Source of the DNA: Acholoe squamosa
Taxonomy: Eukaryota; Annelida; Polychaeta; Phyllodocida; Polynoidae
DNA length: 64,000 bases
Reading direction: 5' to 3'
NCBI GenBank assembly: GCA_949317995.1
Contig: OX439039.1
Location: forward strand, 16,979,282 to 17,043,281
Part shown: piece after piece, positions 1-9,908 of the stretch
Layout: the number at the start of each line of letters is the position of its first letter
How positions within the stretch are numbered: the first letter of the stretch is position 1
Notes under the pieces: generated by a model
Told to the model about the DNA's origin: nothing
Database searches by the model: none
Seen by the model: the letters and a program-made list of their open reading frames with translations, nothing else
Position numbers and translations under genes: made by a program

Positions 1-663
1 CTGTTGTTGCCCTGACTACCCAAAGCAATACATAAGCAGCGAATATCACTGTTGCCTACAGGATCATTTCAGGCTCTTACCTCATTGTATATCAAGACGA
101 TGTGTACATTTTCATGTTTCCTTAACTTATAACTGACTGGTTGTAACTGCTGGTGATGCCCTGATTACCCAAGGCAGCATGAAGCAGAGAGTGTCACTGC
201 TGCCTGACTGATCTATTTTTGCATAAGCCTCAGGTAACACACATAACTTGCAGAGCAAGTACCATATATTTTTTTTTTATATAAGCATATTGTCGACAGA
301 CCATACCAGTCGAGCCCTTTTTATTGCCTCACATCTGTCGCTGTATTTTTTTTTGAAAGTTTTGTACCAAGTTTGCCTCACCCGCTGAGGATGCCAACCT
401 TTACTCACTTAGTCTTAGAACAAAATACCAGTTGTTATCCAAAAGTATCTACTCTTATACTCTTTATACCGGTACACAAACTTTAATTGAGTTACTCAGC
501 AGCTGCTACACAAGTAACCTCAGAAAACTTGTTTTCAACCCTCTATGAATTGTACCAGCTGCTTGTTTCATGTCAAAATCAGAATATGTCAATGCACTTT
601 ATGTGTCCTCCCTTTCCTTATAATTATTCTCCCTTTTAACCTCGTGCAGAGATGAGTGGGAAT
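1..663. other. Non-coding, AT-rich flank
   Basis: No supportable ORF, RNA gene or clear repeat boundary. Short T-runs occur near 271 and 349. Confidence 0.6.
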
Positions 664-1265
664 GTGGGGATATGTCAAGGGACTATTCTATGTATTATAA
701 TTATTAACTCGATACTCTAACCAAGCTGGCCAAGCTTTCCCCTGTAGAACCCAAGGTTACCTATTTTTAGCCTACCGGGCTGAGTGACTCACTCACTCCA
801 GAGTGACTCACTCACCCCCTCCCTCTCCCAGTGGGAACCCCAAGGCTCCACCTGTGAACCCCCACTGGAATGCATGACTCATACACCACCTCCAGGCCCA
901 CCTGTCCAAGTGACTCACCTCGGAGAGCAGCTCACCCCCCCCAAATCCGGATCAGACTGGATCTAACCGGACTGGGGCTGAGCTACTCACCCCTAGACTG
1001 AGTCACTGGACATGCCCTAATACGGAGGCATGAGTCACCCTGAGCAGCTCCTTTCCCCCTTTATAAGCTGGAAGGATCCTGCTCAGATCATCTTATTCTT
1101 CTCCAACCTAGACCCTATGACACTCAGGTGCCTTGGCCCCAGGATATAGCTTGGTCAGACTGGCGAGTACCATACTGTATACCGTATTGATTACTCTCAT
1201 GCTAATCTTACAATAAAGCTGGATCATCAACTGAATTGTCTGGACTCCTGTTACCTCACTTCATG
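664..1265 (+). promoter_or_regulatory. Candidate solo LTR or promoter with AP-1 site cluster
   Basis: The stretch has LTR-like order: it begins near TGTGGGGATATGTCAAGGG, has a TATA-like TTATAAG at about 1061-1067 and an AATAAAG at about 1211. Upstream of the TATA-like box are six exact AP-1/TRE consensus sites TGA(C/G)TCA at 785-791, 804-810, 875-881, 911-917, 999-1005 and 1031-1037. The AP-1 consensus is established knowledge (Jun/Fos-type bZIP binding). That this is an LTR is inference: I see no convincing target-site duplication and the 3' edge is uncertain. It could equally be a host promoter. Confidence 0.4.
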
Positions 1266-1345
1266 ACATGTAACGACCTGTTGAAAATATCTAAAGATGC
1301 ATTCGAGTTGTATGTTTTAGGTTCTCCCCAGTCGCTAACACGAGA

Positions 1346-1987
1346 TTGGGTGAAGTGTATGTGAGTAAACGTCAACTCCACATGTTCACATCCTGTCCTG
1401 CTGATGCCGCTGAGCTACTCAAGCTCTACTTGAACAAGTACCCCCACAAGATCATTTCTAGGGTGGTGTTGATATTCGTCACAGAGATATTGCCTGGAAA
1501 CACTCCCCAAAGTGCTTGGTGAGAGGTGGAATGGTATAATCTCACAGAGGAACTTACAGCCGTAAATAAGCTGTCCATATACCTACCTCCCAGAGCGCGA
1601 GTACCTTTAGAAGGAATGCTTTGCTGCTTGGCAGCTCATGTCTCAAAGTTAGAGCATGGTATGAAAGTTTCACTGGACATAGGCATGGCTCTGCTTGGTG
1701 TTCTGGCCGAAGCACTGGTAAAATGCAAAAGCATCAACCAGTTCACTTTGGATTCAGAGCCGACAGCGGTGATTGTGCCAACTGGACAGGACGAAAGCAT
1801 CCTGATGTCACAGAGAAACTTTATCTGTAAGATTGCTAAGCTTGAGCTCCAACCAAGGGACACATTCCCAAAAATGGACCTAATGTATTCCATACCTGTT
1901 TGGCAAACAGAGTATGGGGAGAGATACGTCTGGTCAGACGGTCTGTGTAACTTCCATAGCTCACACTTATGTCTTTGTTTGCCTTAG
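1346..1987 (+). pseudogene. ORF remnant of unknown function, one in-frame stop
   Basis: One reading frame stays open from about 1346 to the stop at 1985-1987, except for a single TGA just before codon 1526. The part after the stop encodes 153 residues. A short stretch (LLGVLAEALVKCKSINQFTL) faintly recalls one leucine-rich repeat unit, but one unit is not enough to name a family. There is no upstream ATG with good context and no obvious splice acceptor at the stop. It could be a decayed exon or chance; its length in an AT-rich region makes chance less likely. Confidence 0.3.
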
Positions 1988-2289
1988 GCTTTTTTCAATG
2001 GTTTATTACAGTAAAGAGGGTGTAGTTCAGGTCTCTCTATATGAATGTCTATAACTAGCCCCGGTTGACCTTAAAATATGATTGATCGATGATGCATGCT
2101 TGCGTGTTATTTTGACGGGCGCTCTTCCCAGGTAGAATGCAATCGCATACAAAATTGATATAACCAGGAGAAGTAAAACTCTTTCTTTGCGCCATGACAG
2201 TGAAAACAAAAATCACAATTGCTGTAGAAGGAAGAAAAATATCTTATACTCTTAATTGTATTAAGGGCATAAATAACAAATAGAGGTTC
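1988..2289. other. Non-coding
   Basis: Nothing recognisable between the ORF remnant and the hairpin. Confidence 0.5.
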
Positions 2290-2370
2290 ACGAGTTGATT
2301 CTAGTGGCAGATAAGAAGCACGAGGCCGTAGGCCGAGTGACTTCTTATCTAACCACTAGAATCAACTCGT
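2290..2370. repeat. Long near-perfect hairpin (foldback/MITE-like)
   Basis: Left arm 2290-2318 (ACGAGTTGATTCTAGTGG...) pairs with right arm 2341-2370 with a single one-base bulge, giving about 29 paired bases. The 22-bp loop at 2319-2340 itself contains the mirrored words GAGGCC and GGCCGAG. Such compact hairpins are typical of non-autonomous foldback elements. No target-site duplication is obvious. Confidence 0.6.
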
Positions 2371-2908
2371 TTATTTATTTTTATATGACCAATGAGGGTT
2401 TGGTTAGCTTGATTGAAGATGATATCAGCCATGATGTTAAATGCTACGTTGTATGGACTGCTGGTCAAATGGCGATGAAGTGCTCCTCGGACTCACAACA
2501 GACTTTTCTTTGAATATTCGTACCCGTTCTTTTGTCAAACATTTGCATAGAATCCTCGGAGAAGTGGTGATAATATTTCAGGCATTATTTCCTCAAATGC
2601 AGGATTTTCACCCTCAATAAGCCAGTCTGGAAAAAAAAATATATTTTTTATTAAAGAAGATACATTGCCACCAAATTTTATTAAGAAGTGTATATATATA
2701 TATGTAACAAGTACAGGTTCACTACTCCAATTTTAGTTAAATACTTTATGTACATGCTGCCACCTAGCAGATCATGTTTGAACTAATATGATACACGGAA
2801 CAGCGCGTGCCGGAGCTGCTTTCATGTGACGGCTGTGCACTGTCCTTGACTGGTGTATATTGTTTGTTAACAAAGTTTGATGATACACCAGTTGCAAATC
2901 TTTCTTAC
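2371..2908. other. Non-coding; would contain intron 1 of the minus-strand exon
   Basis: AT-rich, with a short (TA)n at about 2692-2703. If the exon at 2909-3317 is real, this is the start of its intron on the minus strand. I found no further exon in it. Confidence 0.4.
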
Positions 2909-3317
2909 CTTGGAAAATTTTAACACCCCATTTTGTTTGTTGTAGGGTTTTCCCAGCTCTAGCTGCAGTCTCCATAGCATTGACATCCTCATCTCGTAGA
3001 TTTCCAAATCTTTTAGACATGGGTTCATTTGCAACAGCTGGAGTAGGCTCTACGGGAGGTTGTATTGGTACCGGTACTTCGGGCAGGGGGAATGTTTCGA
3101 ATGGGTCATCTACGATGAGTTCTTGTATGAAAACATCGCTATGTCGCAGGCTCATAGTAGTCACTTTGTTGATGACAGTCCCGTCAGAAAGGAGGGTTAC
3201 AGAGTATATATATGCACCTTGCAACTGTACTTTGGAAATTAATACTTGCACCCATTCTCCATTTAAATTCAGCTCCACAAATTCTTTGAAGTTTGATTGC
3301 CAACTCGGGGTAGCCAT
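2909..3317 (-). CDS. First coding exon of a Crypton/QRICH1/ZMYM-like protein (partial)
   Basis: On the minus strand a frame runs from ATG at 3317 (context CAAAATGG, good for initiation; an upstream in-frame start at 3407 is possible) to a consensus splice donor CAAG|GTAAGA at 2909/2908. The last residues before the donor contain a motif of the form RFGNL..EDV (20-35 residues before the donor) followed by TKWGVKIFQ. Motifs of this shape open the DUF3504 region of Crypton tyrosine recombinases and of the domesticated genes derived from them (QRICH1, ZMYM, KIAA1958 types); this is family knowledge recalled, not searched. The middle is proline-rich (PLPEVPVPIQPPVEPTP). The frame continues past the donor to a stop near 2772, which fits read-through into intron. 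Downstream exons are not seen in the window. Confidence 0.5.
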
Positions 3318-3407
3318 TTTGACAGGAGGAGTGTAGAAATCTCTAGTGCGAGAGGTAAGAATCCAATAGATATTCTTACGCCTGTAAGGACCAAGGACAA
3401 ATTTCAA

Positions 3408-4108
3408 CGTGAAAAGTTGTGTCGCGCTGCACTAAAGTCGGCGTTCGCTACGCAGTCAAAATGACGGGGAAAATTTCGCTCGATTCGATTTTTATATCTT
3501 CAATCCTGTTGAATATACAGTTCAAATCATGGCGAATTAAAGGTAGGTGATAGAATATAATGGCTACATTCATCCTCTATACGCGTTAAGCTTCTAATGC
3601 TATAGTTTTTTTATTATTGAATTAAATTGTTCGCTGTCAACTTGCTGTCACGTCGTCTTGATCCAAGTGTCAACATGGGTTCATTTAGCCCATACTATTC
3701 AAACTTCATTATCAGCTTTTGGCACCGTAAAATCGTTCAAGAATGTGATAACCATGGTATAACAATGAAGTAAATGATGGTAGGAATCCATTCAATTTGC
3801 ATTTCACTGATAGCCAGATTCTATTAAATTTTACTATCTATGGTGTTTCATACAAATCACAGATCTCTTTATTAACCCATGCACTAATGGTTAGAGAGAT
3901 GTAGATATCATGTCTTTATAGAGAGTGAACATGCAGGAAACAGTCAACTTTATTGATAAATACTTGAACCCACATGATGTTTGTTATGCAATAGATCATG
4001 ATGCATAAATGAACCTCTGTAGGGAGAGTCAGCTGAATAAATTGTTTCGTGCCCTTCAGCTTTCGTTCCCTTTCCTATATTGTAGAATTTATGCTAACCT
4101 GAGCTTTC

Positions 4109-4110
<2 letters not shown>
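3408..4110. other. Non-coding
   Basis: Upstream flank of the minus-strand exon; no promoter motif recognised and no ORF supported. Confidence 0.45.

Positions 4111-4159
<49 letters not shown>
4111..4159. repeat. (AT)n microsatellite
   Basis: Uninterrupted AT dinucleotides of about 49 bp. Confidence 0.95.
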
Positions 4160-4161
<2 letters not shown>

Positions 4162-6187
4162 CCTACCTTTTTTACAATCTCCCATTTTCTTTCAGATATT
4201 CGCGACATATGTCAGAATCACACAGGCCATAGAGGCCGTCAGCCACCCCACTCGCCCATAATGCATAGAAGTACCACCATACCTTTGGCCGCTGCGTGTA
4301 ATAATACATTGACTATGTCCATAACTGAGCACTACCGGGGGTGGAGACTGATGTAGGACGTCAATTCTCTATCTCTGATGGCCCACACCCAGTCTAAATA
4401 ATAGAGCCGGTGGCTGTTGCACATAGGGGAAAAGGTACTTTTGTCTAAGAGGTGCCTCACCTGCAGCAGTCACTTTCTTGTCAGTCCTTAAGTTGTTTTT
4501 GAGTCAATATCGGGGAGGGGGTTCAAACCTAATTAGGCCACCCCACGGGTCTATTAAGGTACTCAGTTAGTCAGTGCACATACATGAATCTTGCGGGTGG
4601 ATTAATGATAATTATTCTTTTTTAGGGTTGCATTGCTGTATAGTCACTGACTGAAGAAATTAAACATTATTAGTTTGTTTTGTATTCACAAAGAGAACAT
4701 TGTTATCACATTTCACCTTCATCAAGAGATTTAAAAGGCCCCCTATTAAGACCAGGAAGCCCACCAGGGCCTGGTGATTGACACTAGATATAGACTAATT
4801 AGGTACCAGTAATGATGTTGTAAGTCATCTCACTTTGATCTTTCCACTCACTATAGTTGGCTGTTAAACCCATTGGATGCTGTATAGTTGTTTAATGTGT
4901 TACACCCATTTGAATTAAGAAGGTACGTAAATGCAACCCTAAGCACTACAACTACACCTGGCTCAGGACTACATCAATGCATCCTGCCCACAATACTGTC
5001 TCAGTGCATTGTTGGTGGCTATACTAACCAGCATTGTGTCGATGCATCATTCTGACCATGCATGGGGTAGGAAGCTGAAAGTATCAGCCCTAAATGTCTA
5101 ATTAATATATCATAAAGAGCTGCTTGTTACTTCAGATGTTATGTTCAACTGACGCTGACATCAGCTAACTTAGGTCTGGCAGGTGTTCTGGTAGTGCTGG
5201 AGGTTACATGGACGTAAATGCTCCCCTCTCTGAGTTCAATGGTTTTCAGGCCTGCACTGAAGGTGAACTGGGTGCTGATTGGCTTGGAAATCATATGCAA
5301 GAAATATTGGTAAAATTATGAAATAAATCACAAGTGACCCGATAGTTCCTAAATGGAACAGTAGATGAGTTTTTTATATTATGCCCGGGTGTGGGTTTTT
5401 TATCAGGTCTGCAAAATGTTAATCTGGCCAATGGAGGTTTTGAGGCCAAAAATAGGGTAGAATGGCACTTGCTTTATGTATCGCTCCCTTAGTCAAGATT
5501 TTCAGGGTTAAGCCTATCCTATGTTCTAACACATTGTGTGTGAGAGATGGTTTAATCTTGCTACGGTCGAAAATATTACCAATGAACATTACGGGGGGCT
5601 GTTTTTGTGTGTTATGTTATATAGAAACATAGAGGAAATGGAATTAGGTTCACATGACCTGGAATACTGCATCTTGCTAATCAACCAGTCTGATTCAACC
5701 CCGGAGTGTCGGAATGCTGCAGGGATGCACCACAATGGACATTTACATGCCTTTTCCCCTTCCACCTCGTAAAGCAGGATTTGCACGCAAATCCGATAGA
5801 GTAACGAAAAGGGCTAATTAAACCATTTAATTCTCCATTACCTTGGGATCATGTATGTGACTGTGATCGGGGGTTGGCATAGAGTTGGATTGCAATTTAC
5901 AGATCTATATATAGGTGATCTCCCTTCAATCACCCAACCACCATTGACCAATAGATACAACTGTGAAATTTATTCCTTCAAAGTCATTTTAAAATACTAC
6001 AAGGCTTTTGCGTAATACATGTATAATATTATACTCTTTAATGATTATGGGAAGTTTAGCTAATAGCTCGCAGGGTATAAACATCACATAGGTGACTAAA
6101 AACGCTTTGTGAAGTGTTATCAACAGCGTCCTGGTTAATAGGCTAGATTTACATAACTTAACAGGAATCCATCTCTCTATAATCGGG
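4160..6187. other. Non-coding, about 2 kb
   Basis: No gene or mobile element supported. ORFs here are short and have no recognisable motifs. One small perfect palindrome (GGATTTGC-AC-GCAAATCC) lies near 5777-5794. Confidence 0.5.
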
Positions 6188-6425
6188 AGGTTAATTCAAT
6201 AATCCTGGGATCGCAACCTCAGCGATCTTAGGAATTATTCTGCCTTATCCTGGCCAGTAGGTTAATTCAAAACAACATGGCCGGTCTACCCTATCTAATG
6301 CAGTGGTTCCAGGCCTCTCAGGAATAGGGATCACTTTACTATTCCTTTTCCAGCACTGAGATCACTTTACTATTCCTACACTAAGATCGCAGGGGTAGAA
6401 ATCCCAGGATCTTTTGAATTAACCT
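6188..6425. mobile_element. MITE-like element with about 45-bp imperfect TIRs
   Basis: The left end starts AGGTTAATTCAA and the right end is its inverse (TTGAATTAACCT). ATCCTGGGAT and GCGATCTTAG also recur in inverted order inside each end, so the arms match for about 45 bp with small gaps. A third direct copy of GGTTAATTCAA lies inside at about 6250. No coding capacity. The target duplication is not clear. It ends 17 bp before the Gypsy-1 5' LTR. Confidence 0.5.
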
Positions 6426-6442
6426 CTAGAGCAGATTGAAGG

Positions 6443-6806
6443 TGTAGGGGCCGGTATCATCGTATATATTTTAGTGCCGTTCATCCGAGAGACATGTTCG
6501 TGTGGTGCCTGTTCCTTCTATGCCAGCTAGGTGTCGCCTTGCTATACCTCGTTGGTACAAGAGGGGGCAGCACCATGCCTCGCGTCCAGCTTCTACTAAG
6601 AAGCCGGGCGAGCGGCAGAAGGAGACTGGACCTGGTCCAGTCCAGACGCTCAACATAAGCTACTGACCAAGTTGAATAAAGTCCTACCCGAGAGGTAGGG
6701 GTTTCTGGGGCTTTGCCCAACCCGAACTACTCGTGTTGTGTTGGTATATCTAGTGGTAAGCGAGCCAAAGAGCCACCCAACATATAAGTCGATACGAACC
6801 ATTACA
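6443..6806 (+). repeat. Gypsy-1 5' LTR (364 bp)
   Basis: Starts TGTAGGGGCCGG and ends ACCATTACA. Contains a poly(A) signal AATAAAG at about 6674. It matches 18759-19122 with five differences: three near the start, one T/C soon after, and one near 6730. Confidence 0.9.
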
Positions 6807-6807
6807 C

Positions 6808-6825
6808 TGGTGCCGTGACCAGTTG
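6808..6825 (+). promoter_or_regulatory. Gypsy-1 primer-binding site
   Basis: TGGTGCCGTGACC begins two bases after the LTR end, the normal place for tRNA priming of minus-strand DNA. The same core follows the Gypsy-3 LTR at 55882. I did not identify the tRNA. Confidence 0.7.
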
Positions 6826-6969
6826 GTTCGGTTGTGGTGCGCGGCCACATTGGCCGAAAGCCTCGGGAAACCCGAAGCGGATCCCCCCAGCCCTGGGCTA
6901 GAGGGATTCGAAGAGGATGACTTTACATCCCAGCATCTGTTGTTAGACTGGAAACCCGGTCAACAACAA

Positions 6970-9908
6970 ATGTACAATCCGGAGGGTGTCAGGAGTGTTT
7001 TCTCGACACCCAGTCTGATGGACGGTGCCACCGGTGATGGCATCGTAAAACTATATCCGGGTACACCTCAAACGAGAGCACCAGATACAGGATTGTTTAG
7101 GGGGGTATTAAGACCCCCAACTTTGGACTTAAGCGATTGGTCCCAAGTGATAACTAGCAGACGCCAGCTAGGTCCTATTGTACCAGCGGGCTCGGCTAGC
7201 AGCTTGGATACACCATTAGCACAAAGCCCTTTGCAGCGTACTGCAACCCCCTTGGGAGCGGTACCAGAGGGAGCAAAAGGGGTAGCCCCTTTAATGACAT
7301 CGTCGGACCATGACAGCGACGATGGTAAAGCCATAACGGACCCACTGGTCCCGAAAGTAAATCCGAACACTAAGCCTCGGGATGCTGAACCGAGAAACTC
7401 GGAAAAACATCACCTAGGCCTATCTTTGGACGAAGGCTTGTCTGACTCCATGTTTAACCCTGGAGGCAGCCGCAAGTCAATTTACGGACGTCGAATGGGC
7501 CCCGGGTATAAAACAACCTCAGCCTATTTGAAAGCCAAAGAACAGGTAGAGTTACAGGCTAAGAGGCAACATGAGCAATTCATGGCAGCCCAATTAAAAA
7601 TAGAGGAGGAAACTAAGTCTCGGATCGGAAAATTACGGTCCGTTGAGCAGGAGGCGATTCTAAAAGAATCCGACCTGAAATACCGTCTATCTTCCGTAGC
7701 CCACCAATTAGAGCGAAAGGAGAGAGACGAACGAGAAAGAGAGAAAAGATTGGCCGAGTTGGAACTCGAGGAAGCCAATAGACTCAGAGCAATCGAAAAG
7801 GCTAGAGCCGAGGAGGTTGCTAAGGCCCGGGATGTAAACAGACTACAATCCGAGTTGCATGCTATGGAGGAGAAGCTAAAGAAACTTCAACTCCGGAAGG
7901 CGGAGACAGAGGCCAAAATGGCCTCGGAACAAGCCGAAATCAGGAAAGAGACCAATGAGTACCAGAGGTCTCAGAAAGAGAAGGGTGAAAAGTACCGCCT
8001 ACTTAAGGATACTTTTAAGCGAGAGGCGTTGGCCGCTCAAGAAGAACGAAACTGAGCTGTGGCGGAAAATGAAAAGATTCGATCCGAGATCTTATCAGAA
8101 AACGCACAGCTAAGGGAGGAACAGCGAAACCTGACCACAGATGTAGCTACCCTCACAATAAATAAGTCTGCTATGGAGAGTTATTTACAGGAGCAGGAGC
8201 AAGCGAATGCCCCTCCGGCGAGTAAGGATACAAACCCGAACTCGACGTTCGTTAAACAGGGTGACCCAGTCTCTTGTTCTACGCCGAAGCATCCGCAGTA
8301 TAATCCTTTTGTCAATGACAATGCGACGCGGAATGTAGATCAAGGGGGAGTTTATATCAGAACCCAAGATAAGCATGGCCGAACTAGTAGAGTCCGGATA
8401 AGTGAAGTCCCCATAGTCCACAATTTGGACCCGGACTATATACCCCGGGATGCCTCCGACAGTAGTGCGGAGACTAGTGGATTCCACATACATGTGGATC
8501 CGACCGACAGTGTGGGGCTGGGAGCTGGTAATGACAGCAGCCAACCCAATCCATCGAACGATGGCAGTCAGCCAGCGGGAAACCAGCCTTCCGACGGCGG
8601 CTACCAAGGCGCACAAGGGGGGGCAGTGCTCCGGGTACCACAGGCCCTAGTAGTACCTCGGGTACCGGCCCTACCCAGGGTGGTGCGGGCTATACGAACC
8701 ACAGTGGGTCACAGTGGACGTATACACAGCCGCCGCCACCACCTCCACCGGGCAACACGAGCTTCAGTGGTATAGGGGGCAATCGAACCTTGAATGAAAC
8801 CAAGGCGATTGAATGGAGCAAACAGCAATGCACTAGATTGATGTATGCTCACAATTCTGCCCGAAGGGTAGCCGTTATCCCTAGGGAATATGACGGTACT
8901 CGGCCATGGAAAGAGTGGTTTGAAGATTTCATCGACATGATGAATTGTAATGGGTGGACCCCATACGAGGCCAAGCCGCATCTAGTAAGGTGTTTGAAAG
9001 GCGGGCCAGGTCGCATGGCTGTAGAGCAATGGCGGACCTGGTACGGCCTCGTTGGGAGTTTCGAGCAGTTAGTGGAATCTGCTAGTGGACTGTTATGTAA
9101 CATCTTCAAGGACGATCCGATGGTCCGCTTTAAAAAACGTACTCAGAAGCCTAACGAAGCTTTCAGAGCATACGGCATGGAACTACATGCCCTGCTAAGC
9201 AAGGCCAGGCCCGGTACAGAAAACCAGGACTGGTATATGGACGATTTGATTACTCAATTCGTCAAGGGTTTAAGAGACCGAGAGGAGCAGATTGCTGCAA
9301 GAGATGCCTGGAAAGAAGGTATAACATTGCACGGCATATTTAATGGTATAGATATGGCCGTGAAGAAGCGAACCATGCTAGCGGGAGACATACCGAATGC
9401 CACTGGCTCGGCTCCTCTAGCATCGGTAGTCCAGCAGTCCGAGGCAAACACTACCTCGGACGACTTTGAGCTGATTGAATTCGAACAGGAGGACGGCACC
9501 TTCTGTTCGGTGCAGCTAAGGAAAAATGCTTCAGGTAGGAAGTATATTCCAAGGAAGGCGTTTAACAAGCCAAGGGATTCTAGACCATCAGCCGATGTCA
9601 AGAATAACCCGAAAGTTGACGGGAATGCCTCCAGGTCTCCCGTAAGCACTGATAAAGCGAAGGGTCAACCTCCAGATATGACCAAACTTATGGAGGATAT
9701 GTGTAAGAAAATTACAGATGCCCTCCAAGCCAGTCGGCAAAGACCCAGAGTGGATCGCCGAACGGTTAAGTGTTTCAGGTGTCAGCGCATGGGACACTAT
9801 TCTTCCGAATGTACCGCTGCTAAGCCGGTAATGGCTGCCTTCTACGAAGCCGAGGATAACGGCGAAGGAAGGGAGAACGCCGTAGATTCCACCGAGGTGG
9901 AAAACTAG
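6970..9908 (+). pseudogene. Gypsy-1 gag, broken
   Basis: The product would be a capsid/nucleocapsid polyprotein that packages the element's RNA. The first in-frame ATG is at 6970; the open frame extends upstream to about 6823 without an ATG. The first half is charged and predicted coiled-coil (roughly 7540-8190, rich in E, K, R). The capsid-like region (about 8860-9330) starts after a polyproline run and contains WKEWFEDF and EQWRTWYG. A CCHC zinc knuckle (CFRCQRMGHYSSEC) lies near 9772-9813. Two lesions are seen: an in-frame TGA at 8053-8055, and a shift from frame 1 to frame 3 at a run of seven G at 8617-8623. The gag stop is TAG at 9906-9908. Confidence 0.85.

Noticed and set aside
664..1265. 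Confirmed solo LTR
   Set aside because: No second copy in the window, no target duplication and an unclear 3' end; kept only as a candidate.
4009..4356. ORFs with Ile-Tyr repeats here and at 43787-44271
   Set aside because: They are translations of (AT)n microsatellites.
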